Part shown: piece after piece, positions 25,313 through 33,731 of the stretch
How positions within the stretch are numbered: position 1 is the first letter of the stretch
Layout: every line of letters begins with the position of its first letter
Assembly (NCBI RefSeq): GCF_030811455.1
Contig: NZ_JAUSQU010000001.1
Coordinates: forward strand, 6,138,001-6,202,000
Source: Streptosporangium lutulentum
GTDB lineage: Bacteria; Actinomycetota; Actinomycetes; Streptosporangiales; Streptosporangiaceae
Length of the DNA stretch: 64,000 bases
Direction of reading: 5' to 3'
Position numbers and translations under genes: made by a program
Notes under the pieces: model-generated
Told to the model about the DNA's origin: nothing
Database searches by the model: none
What the model saw: the letters and a program-made list of their open reading frames with translations, nothing else

Positions 25313-26365
25313 GTGCGGGGACATCGGCGAGGAGGCCTGCTCTCGCTCGCCTTGAGCGTCCTGACCGCCCTGACCGTCCTGATCGGCACGGCGGCGTGCG
25401 GGGGCGGCGACGCCTCTCCGAAGCCGACCCCCTCGGCCAGCAGCGCCGTGCCCACCGTCGCCCCCCCTCCCGCCGCCGCGCCCCAGGTCACGCTGGCCGA
25501 CGCCGGCGAGGCACTGGCGGGGATCATCAGCGCCGACGTGGTGCTGGGAGCGGCGACGCCGCATCAGGACGCCGACCGCAAGAACCTCCTGGATCAGACT
25601 CGCGACGGGCAGAGGGCCCTCGCCGCGGCCGCCTACGGCGACACGATCCCGCGATACACCTGGGGAAAACCCGACCTGCTGGTCCCGAGGGTCCAGGGAG
25701 GCACTCCCTGGTTCGCCGCGATCGTCAGGCGCAAGGACGCGGCCGGCAAGACGCGCCTCGCCGTACTGACCGTGATGAGGCAGGGCCAGGACGACTGGCA
25801 GCTCAGCTCCACCTCGCTGCTCGACCCGGGGGTCCGGGCACCGGCGATCACCAAGGACGCCGACGGCTACGTGACCGCGCTGGGCGAGGAGGACCCGACC
25901 GTGGAGATCAGCCCGCGGCTCATGGCCCCGCTCCACGCCACCTCCGCCGAGGAGGGCGCCGAGGGCTTCGCCGCCGGGCTGATCGAGGACGGCCCCCACA
26001 CCACCGGCTACGCCACCGAGATCGTGAAGAAGCGCGCGGCCGAGAAACAGCAGTGCCGGGGGTATGACTCGATCTTCGCCGCGAGCGACTATCCGGTGCA
26101 CGCACTGCGCACCGCCGACGGCGGCGCGCTGATCCTCTACTCACTGATCAGGACGACGACCCAGACGGTCAAGATCGGACCGTGCGCGGCGGACTTCAAG
26201 GTCCCGCCGAACCTCGCGAAGCTGACCTCGGACAGCTTCGTCCTCAAGGAACTGCGCACCGTGGAGACCCAGCAGTACGTGAGCACGGTCCCGGCCAAGA
26301 ACAGCGGCGGTCCGGCCAGGGTCATCGGCTATCTCGGCGGCGTCACCAAGGTGACCGTGAGCTGA
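25313..26365 (+). CDS. Secreted lipoprotein of unknown function
   Basis: 350 residues from GTG with GGGAGG 6 bases upstream. A signal peptide with lipobox LIGTAA-C is followed by a Pro/Ser/Ala linker. The globular domain of about 290 residues is rich in beta-strand patterns (RYTWGKPDLLVPRVQGG, WFAAIVRRKDAAGKTRLAVL). Two cysteines (QQCRGYDS and IGPCAADF) may form a disulfide. The way it measures an external domain behind a lipid anchor recalls sensor or scaffold lipoproteins, and the outer domain of the 10.1-kb membrane protein has a loosely similar style. I recognise no family. It diverges from prfB with a 96-base gap. Confidence 0.75.
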   Translation: MRGHRRGGLLSLALSVLTALTVLIGTAACGGGDASPKPTPSASSAVPTVAPPPAAAPQVTLADAGEALAGIISADVVLGAATPHQDADRKNLLDQTRDGQRALAAAAYGDTIPRYTWGKPDLLVPRVQGGTPWFAAIVRRKDAAGKTRLAVLTVMRQGQDDWQLSSTSLLDPGVRAPAITKDADGYVTALGEEDPTVEISPRLMAPLHATSAEEGAEGFAAGLIEDGPHTTGYATEIVKKRAAEKQQCRGYDSIFAASDYPVHALRTADGGALILYSLIRTTTQTVKIGPCAADFKVPPNLAKLTSDSFVLKELRTVETQQYVSTVPAKNSGGPARVIGYLGGVTKVTVS

Positions 26366-26466
26366 GCCCGCAGGCCGGGCCCGGGTCGGGCCGGGTCCTC
26401 CTCCTCGGCCGGAACACCCCGGCCGGCCCGGAACTCCCGACCGGCCCGGAACAGAGCTCCCGATCG

Positions 26467-26497
26467 GGCCGGGCCCTCCGGTCTGGAGGGCCCGGCC
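26467..26497. terminator. Bidirectional terminator between the lipoprotein and glutamate dehydrogenase
   Basis: Perfect 13-bp stem GGCCGGGCCCTCC/GGAGGGCCCGGCC with a five-base loop between convergent genes. Confidence 0.8.
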
Positions 26498-26504
26498 GCC
26501 AGAG

Positions 26505-29500
26505 TCAGATGTCGCTGTGCGGGAGGTTGGTGGTGGCCACCAGCGTGCGGATCGCACGCAGCGCCACCGACAACGTCGCCAGGTCGAAGTGGTCGCTCTC
26601 CCAGATCTCCGACAGGGTCTGATTGGCCCTGGCCACCGCCGCCGAGTTCGCCTCGGTCCAGCGCGCCAGCCGCTCCTCGGGCGCGAGCCCCGGCGTGCTG
26701 TGCACCAGGACGTCGTGGGTGAGAGAGGCGTGCGAGGCGTAGAGATCGTCACGGAGCGCGGCCCGCGCCATGGAGTTCCAGCGGTTGTCCCTGGGCAGCG
26801 CGATGACGCGCTCGCGCAGCCTGGAGAGCTGGAGCCGGTCGGCCAGGTCGAAGTAGACCTCGGCCACCTCGTTCACCGGCCGGCCGGTACGCGAGGCCAC
26901 CTCCACCAGGTCGAACGTGGAGTACGCGGGGACCATCGCGGCCACTCGCTCGGCCAGGTCCGCGGGGACGCCCCGGGCGACGAAGCTGTCACGCCGGTCC
27001 TCGAACGCGGCCAGGTCGGACCCGGTCAGCAGCTTGGGCAGGTGGGGCAGGAGCCCGTTCATGCCCTTGGCGAAGAAGCTCACCGTGGAGGCCAGGTCCA
27101 GCGGCGAGCGCCGGTTGCCCAGCAGCCAGCGGCTGCCTCGCTCGGCGAGCTTGCGGGCCTCCAGCTCCATCGCGATCTGGGTGGAGGTGTCCACCTTGTT
27201 GTCCAGCTCCTCGATCCGCCGCCAGAAACTCGGCAGGTCGAAGACCTCGCGGGTGACCAGGTAGGCGCGGACGATGTCCGGGGCCGACGCGCCGCTCTCC
27301 TCGCCGATGCGGAACATGAAGGTGGTGCCGCTGGAGTTGACCAGGTCGTTCACCACACCGGTCGTGATGATCTCCCGGCGGAGCGGATGGGTGTCCATGT
27401 AGGTGCGCAGGCGCTGGCGCAGCGCCGACGGGAAGTAGGACACCAGCCACGACGCCAGATAGGGGTCGTCGGGCAGGTCGGAGGCGAGGATCTCCGCGTC
27501 CGTCACCAGCTTGGTGTACGCCAGCAGCACCGAGAACTCCGGCGGGGTCAGCCCGAGCCCGGCCTGACGCCGTTCGGCGAGCGTCTTGTCCGACGGCAGG
27601 AACTCCAGCTCCCGGTTGACCAGTCCGGCCCGCTCCAGTTTGCGCAGCTGGCGGGAGTGGATGTGCAGCATCTCCGGCGCCTGCGCGCGGGCCGCGGCCA
27701 GCACCACGTTCTGGTCGTAGTTGTCCCGCAGGACCAGATCCGCCACCTCGTCGGTCATGTCGAGGAAGAGCTGGTTGCGCTGCTTGTCGGTGAGCTCTCC
27801 GTCGCGGACCGCCCGGTCCAGCAGGATCTTGATGTTGACCTCGTGGTCGGAGGTGTCCACCCCGGCGGAGTTGTCGATGAAGTCGGGGTTGACGAGCCCG
27901 CCGTTCAGCGCGAACTCGATCCGGGCGAGCTGGGTGAAGCCCAGGTTGCCGCCCTCGCCGATCACCTTGCAGCGCAGCTCGGAGGCGTCGACCCGCAGGC
28001 CGTCGTTCGCCTTGTCGCCGACCTCGGCGTTCGACTCGCTCGACGCCTTGGCGTAGGTGCCGATGCCGCCGTTCCAGAGCAGGTCCACCGGAGCCCGCAG
28101 GATGGCGCTGATCAGGTCGTTGGGGGCCAGCGACGTCACCCCGTCGGCGATGCCGAGCGCGACGCGCATCTGCTGGGAGACGGGGATCGCCTTGGCCGTA
28201 CGGGACCAGACGCCGCCGCCCTTGGAGATGAGCGAGGCGTCGTAGTCGGCCCACGAGCTTCGCGGCAGCGCGAACATCCGGGCGCGCTCGGCGTAACTGC
28301 GCGCGGCGTCCGGGTCGGGGTCGATGAAGATGTGCCGGTGGTCGAAGGCGGCGATCAGCCGGATGTGCTGGGAGAGCAGCATGCCGTTGCCGAACACGTC
28401 GCCGGACATGTCTCCGACGCCGGCCACGGTGAAGTCGGTGGTCTGCACGTCCACGCCGATCGTGCGGAAGTGGTACTTGACCGACTCCCAGGCGCCCCGC
28501 GCCGTGATGCCCATGGCCTTGTGGTCGTAGCCGATCGAGCCGCCCGAGGCGAAGGCGTCGCCGAGCCAGAAGCCGTACTCCTTGGCCACGCCGTTGGCGA
28601 TGTCGGAGAACGTCGCGGTGCCCTTGTCGGCGGCGACCACGAGGTAGGTGTCGTCCTCGTCGTGCCTGACCACGTCGGCGGGCGAGACCACCTGCCCGTC
28701 GACGAGGTTGTCGGTGATGTCCAGCAGTCCGGAGATGAACATCCGGTAGCAGGCGATGCCCTCGACCAGCGTGTCTTCCCGTGAGCCCGACTTAGGCGGA
28801 TTTTTCACGACAAAGCCACCCTTGGAGCCGGTGGGAACGATGACGGTGTTCTTCACCATCTGCGCCTTCACCAACCCGAGAACCTCGGTGCGGAAGTCCT
28901 CCATGCGGTCCGACCAGCGCAGACCGCCTCGGGCGACCTTCCCGAAGCGCAGGTGCACGCCCTCGACCCGCGGGGAGTAGACGAAGACCTCGAACCTCGG
29001 CCGGGGCAGCGGCAGCACGCTGATCGACGGCGAGTCGAACTTCAGGCTGATGTACGGCTTACGCCGGCCGTCCACGGTCTGGTAGTAGTTCGTCCGCAGG
29101 GTGGCACTGATCATCTCCAGGTAGGCCCGCAGGATCCGGTCCTCGTCCAGGGAGGCCACGTCGTCCAGGGCGCCCAGGATCTCCTCGTGCAGCGCGTCGC
29201 ACAGCTCGGAGCGGACCTCCTCCGAGCGCCGGGGGTCCAGCCTGACCTCGAACAGCCGCACCAGCAGCCGCGCGAGCCGTACGTTGCCCAGCAGCACCCG
29301 CTCGATGTAGGCCTGGCTGAACGTGGTCCCGGCCTGGCGCAGATACTTGGCGTAGACCCGCAGGATCTCGGCCTGCTCCCAGGTCAGCCCCGCCGCCAGG
29401 ACGAGCCCGTTGAACCCGTCGCTCTCGACCTGCCCGTACCACAGCGCACCGAAGGCGTCCTGGAAGAGCCGCTTGAACTCGTCCCTGTCCACCTCCGACG

Positions 29501-31382
29501 AGGGGGTGTAACGCAGGCCGAAGTCGTAGATCCAGGCGTCCTTGGTCTCCGGGCGGTTGTCGCGGTCGATCTCGTACGGCCGCTCGTCGACCACCTCGAC
29601 GCCCATCCGCTGGAGCAGCGGCAGCACGCGGGACAGGGAGATCGGCGCGCCGATCCGGTAGAGCTTGAACCGGCGCTCGCCCTCCGCCGAGTCGTACGGC
29701 TCGTAGAGGTTCATCCCGATCTCGTCGGAGGAGCTGGCCAGCGCCTCCAGGCGGCGCAGGTCGGCGACCGCCATCCGGGCGGGGAAGTCGGCCTTGTAGC
29801 CCTCCGGGAACGCCGTGGCGTACCGGCGGACGAGCCGGGGCGCCTCCTCCTCCGAGCTCAGCTCGGTGATGGCCGTGGCCAGGTCGTCCTCCCAGGAGCG
29901 GGTGGCCGCGGCCAGCTTCGTCTCAAGCTCCTCGACGTTCACCGCGCCGGCGGTCAGCGGCTTGCCCCGCTCGCCGCGCACGACCACGTGCAGCCGGGCG
30001 AGGGCCGACTCGCCGATCATCGCGCTGTAGTCGAAGGAGGTCCCGCCGACCGCCTTGAGCAGGACCTCCTGCATCTTGAGGCGGATCTTGGTGGTGTAGC
30101 GGTCGCGCGGAAGGTAGATCAGGCACGAGATGTAACGGCCGTAGTCGTCCGGGCGGAGGAAGACCTTGACCTGCTTGCGCTCGCGCAGCAGGAGCACGCC
30201 GAGCGCGATCGGCAGCAGCTGTTCCACCGAGGTCTGGAAGAGCTCGTCTCGGGGGAAGGTCTCCAGGATCTCGATGAGGTCCTTGCCGTCGTGGCTCTCG
30301 GCGTCCAGCCCCGCCAGTTCGAGGACCTCTGCCAGCTTGCGCCGGAGCACCGGGATACGGGAGATCGACTCGTTGTAGGCCACGTGGGTGAAGAGGCCGA
30401 GAAAGCGCCGCTCGCCGACGACCTCGCCCGAGGCGTCGAAGAGCTTCACGCCCACGTAGTCGAGATAGGCCGGGCGATGAACGGTGGCGCGGGTGTTGGC
30501 CTTGGTGATGATCAGCATCTGCTGCTTCTCACGGGCCTTGGCACGCAGTTCGGGAGGGAGCGCGGCGAAGCTGTCGGAACCCACCTTGTCGTGGCGGAGG
30601 ATGCCGAGGCCCGTACCGGCTATCGGGTGCAGCCGGTCGCCCTCCTCGCCCTCCTCCAGGCGGTACTCGCGGTAGCCGAGGAAGGTGAAGTGCCCGTCGG
30701 CCAGCCAGCGCATCAGCTCCAGGCTGTCCGCCACCCCCGTGGGGTCGAGCGGCGGCGGGTTGGCCGAGACGTCCTCCGCGGTCCGCAGGGCGAGGGCGCG
30801 CATCTTGACGAAGTCCTCGACGGCGTTGCGCACGTCCTCCAGGACCCGCTGGAGGTCGGTCTCCAGCTGCTTGAGCACGGCCGGGTCGTTCTGCCGGTCG
30901 ATCTCGAAGTGCATCCAGGACTCGGGGAGCACCTGCCCGGTGATGTCCTCCTCGCCGCGGCCCAGCAGCTTGCCCGTCATGTCCCTGCGGACGCGCATCT
31001 GCGGGTGGACGACGAGCTGGGTGCCGATCTGGTGGCGGTCGAACTCCATCGTGACCGAGTCGACCAGGAAGGGCATGTCGTCGGTGACCACCTCGACGAC
31101 CGAGCCCCCCGGGTCCCAGCCGTGCTCCTCCAGGGTCGGCGTGTAGGCCCGCACCAGGGCACGGCCCTGGGGGCGCTTCTCGGCAAGCTGCCGCTGAGCC
31201 ATCGCCGGGCCGTACACATCAACCGGGTTGCGGCTCAGCAGGTCCTCTGGGGCGACATGCCGGTAGTAGAGCCTGAGAAAGGCGAGTGCCTCCTCATCAC
31301 TCACGTGGTCGCTGCCCGGTGTGTGCGCGCACATCTCGGCGGCACTCCTCAGCAGCTCGTCCTTCGCCTCGTCGAGCGGCAT
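26505..31382 (-). CDS. gdh: Large NAD-specific glutamate dehydrogenase (GDH-180 class)
   Basis: 1625 residues. It oxidatively deaminates glutamate to 2-oxoglutarate and ammonia with NAD. The class has a long N-terminal region with ACT-like regulatory segments (about 1-700), the catalytic core (about 700-1170) and a C-terminal helical part. The catalytic block includes LRFGKVARGGLRWSDR, the substrate-binding KAQMVKNTVIVPTGSKGGF, and the NAD-fold region VAGVGDMSGDVFGNGML. The start MPLDEAKDEL has AGGAG upstream; 24 upstream codons are discarded. Size matches mycobacterial and Streptomyces clavuligerus enzymes (about 1620-1650). Such enzymes are typically governed by allosteric amino acids and, in mycobacteria, by GarA. 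Monocistronic as far as seen. Confidence 0.96.
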   Translation of the reverse strand: MPLDEAKDELLRSAAEMCAHTPGSDHVSDEEALAFLRLYYRHVAPEDLLSRNPVDVYGPAMAQRQLAEKRPQGRALVRAYTPTLEEHGWDPGGSVVEVVTDDMPFLVDSVTMEFDRHQIGTQLVVHPQMRVRRDMTGKLLGRGEEDITGQVLPESWMHFEIDRQNDPAVLKQLETDLQRVLEDVRNAVEDFVKMRALALRTAEDVSANPPPLDPTGVADSLELMRWLADGHFTFLGYREYRLEEGEEGDRLHPIAGTGLGILRHDKVGSDSFAALPPELRAKAREKQQMLIITKANTRATVHRPAYLDYVGVKLFDASGEVVGERRFLGLFTHVAYNESISRIPVLRRKLAEVLELAGLDAESHDGKDLIEILETFPRDELFQTSVEQLLPIALGVLLLRERKQVKVFLRPDDYGRYISCLIYLPRDRYTTKIRLKMQEVLLKAVGGTSFDYSAMIGESALARLHVVVRGERGKPLTAGAVNVEELETKLAAATRSWEDDLATAITELSSEEEAPRLVRRYATAFPEGYKADFPARMAVADLRRLEALASSSDEIGMNLYEPYDSAEGERRFKLYRIGAPISLSRVLPLLQRMGVEVVDERPYEIDRDNRPETKDAWIYDFGLRYTPSSEVDRDEFKRLFQDAFGALWYGQVESDGFNGLVLAAGLTWEQAEILRVYAKYLRQAGTTFSQAYIERVLLGNVRLARLLVRLFEVRLDPRRSEEVRSELCDALHEEILGALDDVASLDEDRILRAYLEMISATLRTNYYQTVDGRRKPYISLKFDSPSISVLPLPRPRFEVFVYSPRVEGVHLRFGKVARGGLRWSDRMEDFRTEVLGLVKAQMVKNTVIVPTGSKGGFVVKNPPKSGSREDTLVEGIACYRMFISGLLDITDNLVDGQVVSPADVVRHDEDDTYLVVAADKGTATFSDIANGVAKEYGFWLGDAFASGGSIGYDHKAMGITARGAWESVKYHFRTIGVDVQTTDFTVAGVGDMSGDVFGNGMLLSQHIRLIAAFDHRHIFIDPDPDAARSYAERARMFALPRSSWADYDASLISKGGGVWSRTAKAIPVSQQMRVALGIADGVTSLAPNDLISAILRAPVDLLWNGGIGTYAKASSESNAEVGDKANDGLRVDASELRCKVIGEGGNLGFTQLARIEFALNGGLVNPDFIDNSAGVDTSDHEVNIKILLDRAVRDGELTDKQRNQLFLDMTDEVADLVLRDNYDQNVVLAAARAQAPEMLHIHSRQLRKLERAGLVNRELEFLPSDKTLAERRQAGLGLTPPEFSVLLAYTKLVTDAEILASDLPDDPYLASWLVSYFPSALRQRLRTYMDTHPLRREIITTGVVNDLVNSSGTTFMFRIGEESGASAPDIVRAYLVTREVFDLPSFWRRIEELDNKVDTSTQIAMELEARKLAERGSRWLLGNRRSPLDLASTVSFFAKGMNGLLPHLPKLLTGSDLAAFEDRRDSFVARGVPADLAERVAAMVPAYSTFDLVEVASRTGRPVNEVAEVYFDLADRLQLSRLRERVIALPRDNRWNSMARAALRDDLYASHASLTHDVLVHSTPGLAPEERLARWTEANSAAVARANQTLSEIWESDHFDLATLSVALRAIRTLVATTNLPHSDI

Positions 31383-31919
31383 GTCGCTCTCACTCCTTTG
31401 TGAGGGGTTGTTGCACATTTGATAGGAATCCATGGCCAAGCCCATAAATTCCATGGTGAGGAAGGTGGCGTGGGGTGAGCCCCCTCCGAGATGCCGGCGC
31501 CTCTATCGAACGAATTACCCGTACTTGTACCCGTTCAGCCGCCCGGTTCTCCACTGCCCAGCCGTCGGAACACGGCAGACCCGCCACACGAGGGTTGTCT
31601 CGCCATGCGTGAACGGATGTCTGAATGGTTGCCGCGAGTCGGCATGTGACCCGCGTTCCCTCGCCATTGCCGGCGGAGAACCGGCGATCTCGTGGTCGGA
31701 GACGGCGAGTTCTTGCTGGGGGGAGGCGGTAGGACCAGCATCCCACAGGGTGGGGTCGGAAAGGTCGCGGCGCAACCGAACGAGTTCGGTCTCGCCGGTA
31801 CCGAACCTCCGCCCACCGGGCATGGCCCGCGGCACGACACCTCCAGAGGCAACCTGTCTCGATCCCCATTGACCGAGACATGGCGCCGCTCCTGATACCA
31901 CCTGAAAAGTGGCAAAACG
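31383..31919. other. Gap between glutamate dehydrogenase and the anti-sigma gene
   Basis: 537 bases without a supported gene; open frames on both strands lack ribosome sites and look like chance. The only structure is a perfect dyad ACCGAAC-GA-GTTCGGT at 31775-31790, which resembles a repressor site but has too short a spacer for a LexA box. It presumably holds the gdh promoter near its left end (AT-richer part around 31405-31450). Confidence 0.5.
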
Positions 31920-32123
31920 TCAATGTGGCGTCCGGTCCTCGTTCAGATCGTTGGAGCGGTCCCGCCGCACAGCGTCGAGGAATCCGGGAACCTCACTCAG
32001 TTCCCGGAGCTCGAGCTGGCACTCCTCGCACGCCATGAGGTGGCGCTCGAACACCTCGTGATCCTCTTCGTCGAGCACCCCGAGGGCGTATGCGGCCACA
32101 TCATGATGCGGGGAGGGGAACAT
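31920..32123 (-). CDS. Short soluble zinc-binding anti-sigma factor (ZAS domain)
   Basis: 67 residues forming only the anti-sigma domain. DVAAYALGVLDEEDHEVFERHL is the zf-HC2 helix pair, and HLMACEEC provides the HxxxCxxC zinc site at about residues 28-35; an N-terminal His (HHD) may be the fourth ligand. There is no transmembrane helix, unlike many anti-sigma proteins, so it is cytoplasmic, like RsrA-type redox sensors, in which oxidation of the cysteines releases sigma. Its ATG overlaps the sigma stop (TGATG), indicating translational coupling and 1:1 synthesis. Confidence 0.85.
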   Translation of the reverse strand: MFPSPHHDVAAYALGVLDEEDHEVFERHLMACEECQLELRELSEVPGFLDAVRRDRSNDLNEDRTPH

Positions 32124-32671
32124 CAGCTCGCAACACCTCTCTCCTTCAGGACCTTTCGGAGAGCCCGGATCCCGTAGTAGAGCCGGGACTTGACCGTGCC
32201 CGGCGGAATCCCAAGAATTTCCGCCGCTTCGTTAATCGTACGGTCCCGTAGGTAAGTGTGCTCGATGACTTCGCGGTGTTCTGGAGACAGTTCGCGCAAC
32301 GCATCGGCGACGATCATCGTCTCGATCGTCCGATCCGATCCGTCGGGCACGGGAACGGCGTTCGCGTCGGGCGGCTCGACCTCCTGCGGTCTCGCCCCTC
32401 GCTTGCGGCGGCCGTCGATGACGATACGGCGGGCGACGGTGAGGAGCCAGGCCCACAACAGACCAGGCTCCCGATGCAACCTCCCTGCGTTGCGCCAGGC
32501 GCGGACGAGCGTCTCCTGGACGACGTCCTCGGCCCATTGCAGATCATTGCCTGTGGCCTTGCGTACATGCCGGAGCAGAGGAGCACCGAACTCCCGGTAC
32601 AGACCTTCTACCAGGACGACATCGGTGTCCATGCTCTCGAACCGACTGTCGAGTTGACGACGCACGGGCAC
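32123..32671 (-). CDS. ECF-type RNA polymerase sigma factor
   Basis: 182 residues. Region 2 is LYREFGAPLLRHVRKATGNDLQWAEDVVQETLVRAWRN, and region 4 is ALRELSPEHREVIEHTYLRDRTINEAAEILGIPPGTVKSRLYYG. The ILGIPPGTVKSRLYYGIRALR recognition helix is typical of SigK/SigL-like ECF groups. GTG start at 32671 with GAAGG about 11 bases upstream; ATG 32632 is an alternative. It shares one base with its anti-sigma gene. Candidate sigma-70 promoter elements upstream are TTGCCA (32714-32709) and TGATAA (32692-32687) with a 16-base spacer. Confidence 0.93.
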   Translation of the reverse strand: MPVRRQLDSRFESMDTDVVLVEGLYREFGAPLLRHVRKATGNDLQWAEDVVQETLVRAWRNAGRLHREPGLLWAWLLTVARRIVIDGRRKRGARPQEVEPPDANAVPVPDGSDRTIETMIVADALRELSPEHREVIEHTYLRDRTINEAAEILGIPPGTVKSRLYYGIRALRKVLKERGVAS

Positions 32672-32748
32672 ATCTTTACACCTTCGTTATCAGTCACGTC
32701 TGCAACTCTGGCAACTCCAGTTATTTCTAACTATCTCATCACTTCCTA

Positions 32749-32773
32749 TGAACCTCCCTTGGTGACGCCGCGT
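32749..32773 (+). promoter_or_regulatory. ECF-sigma-type promoter candidate for the redox gene run
   Basis: TGAACC (32749-32754), a 16-base spacer, then CGT (32771-32773). This resembles the SigL-type consensus TGAACC-N16/18-CGT of actinobacteria and lies 50 bases before the first gene of the divergent operon. It suggests that the adjacent sigma factor drives these genes. Confidence 0.5.
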
Positions 32774-32824
32774 ACCTCCCACCAAGTGCGCCCGCACCGG
32801 CGGGTCCTCGGGGAAGGAAAGACC

Positions 32825-33037
32825 ATGGCAGTGCGGCACATCCCATGGCCGGTCGGAACCGTCCTCGCCCTCCCCCTCCTCGCCGCACTCGGCGAGGGTT
32901 CCACCGTAGGAGACGCTTACGCGGTTCCCACCACCACTCAGGACACGGAGGAAGGCGCAGGCCGGAGCGTCTGCGGCACGTGGTTCACGGACGGCGGGCC
33001 GCGGGCTGGGAAGCCTCCGGCCACGGATGGCCACTAG
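32825..33037 (+). CDS. Small secreted protein, unknown function
   Basis: 70 residues from ATG with AAGGAAAG about 5 bases upstream. A hydrophobic segment (PWPVGTVLALPLLAALG) followed by GDAYA forms a plausible signal peptide. The short mature part (TTTQDTEEGAGRSVCGTWF...) has a single cysteine. It overlaps the DUF4142 gene by 11 bases, so it seems to be the first cistron of the run. Its small size makes it uncertain; it could be a leader peptide for translational coupling rather than a functional product. Confidence 0.55.
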   Translation: MAVRHIPWPVGTVLALPLLAALGEGSTVGDAYAVPTTTQDTEEGAGRSVCGTWFTDGGPRAGKPPATDGH

Positions 33038-33731
33038 GCGACCGGGCCGGACCGTGTTCGGCAAACTACGCCGCCGCTTCGGGACCGGAGAGGCGCTGCT
33101 GTTCGGAATCTTCATCGCGATCGCCGCCGTGGCGGTCGTGGTGCTGACCCCGCCCGGCGGCTCCTCCTCCACCTCCGCCACCCCTCAGGGCTGGACCCAG
33201 ACGTCCCACGGGCCGCTGAGCCCAGCCGACCGCGACTTCCTCGCCAAGGTCCGCATGGCCGGTCTCTGGGAGATACCCACCGGCCAGCAGGCCCAGCAAA
33301 GAGCGGGGAACAAGCGGGTCAAGGAGGTCGGCATGCACCTGATGACCGACCACCTCAAGCTCGACGAGGAGGTCCGCGACGTCGCGGCCCGGCTGAACGT
33401 GGTGCTGCCCAGCCAGCCCAACGCCGACCAGCAGGGCTGGATGGCACAGCTGTCGAGCCTTTCCGGCTCCGAATACGACCGCACTTTCGCCCAACTGCTC
33501 AGGCAGGCCCACGGAAAGGTCTTCGGGGTGGTCGCCGGGATACGCGCCGGCACCCGTAACGACCTGATCCGACCCTTCGCCCAGCGGGCGGTGAACGTGG
33601 TCATGAAGCACATGGCCTTGCTGGAGAGCACCGGGCTGGTCGACTACTCGCTCCTGCCCGAGCCTCCGGCCCCGTCACCGCCGCCCGCCACGGCTGCTCT
33701 CGACACACCTGTGAGGAGAGAAATCTCTTGA
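33027..33731 (+). CDS. Membrane-anchored DUF4142 (ferritin-like helical) protein
   Basis: 234 residues. N-terminal anchor at about 22-42 (LLFGIFIAIAAVAVVVLTP). An external all-alpha DUF4142 domain begins LSPADRDFLAKVRMAGLWEIPTGQQAQQRAGNKRVKEVG and continues HLMTDHLKLDEEVRDVA. DUF4142 domains adopt a ferritin-like four-helix fold; no clear di-iron ExxH pairs are evident here, so metal binding is doubtful. A Pro/Ala tail ends the protein. The start is inside the previous gene's end and the stop overlaps the next TTG start (TTGA), indicating one operon. Confidence 0.82.
   Translation: MATRRPGRTVFGKLRRRFGTGEALLFGIFIAIAAVAVVVLTPPGGSSSTSATPQGWTQTSHGPLSPADRDFLAKVRMAGLWEIPTGQQAQQRAGNKRVKEVGMHLMTDHLKLDEEVRDVAARLNVVLPSQPNADQQGWMAQLSSLSGSEYDRTFAQLLRQAHGKVFGVVAGIRAGTRNDLIRPFAQRAVNVVMKHMALLESTGLVDYSLLPEPPAPSPPPATAALDTPVRREIS

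Noticed and set aside
24041-26365. A single 774-codon frame that would fuse antisense-prfB sequence to the lipoprotein
   Set aside because: The first 424 codons are antisense to prfB. The GTG at 25313 with GGGAGG and a signal peptide is the real start.
28953-31403. An 816-codon + strand frame opposite glutamate dehydrogenase
   Set aside because: Same codon-phase artefact; no motifs and biased Leu/Gln/Val/Arg composition.
31775-31790. Possible LexA/SOS box (ACCGAAC-GA-GTTCGGT)
   Set aside because: The spacer is 2 bases; actinobacterial LexA boxes need four between GAAC and GTTC. Kept only as an unexplained dyad.
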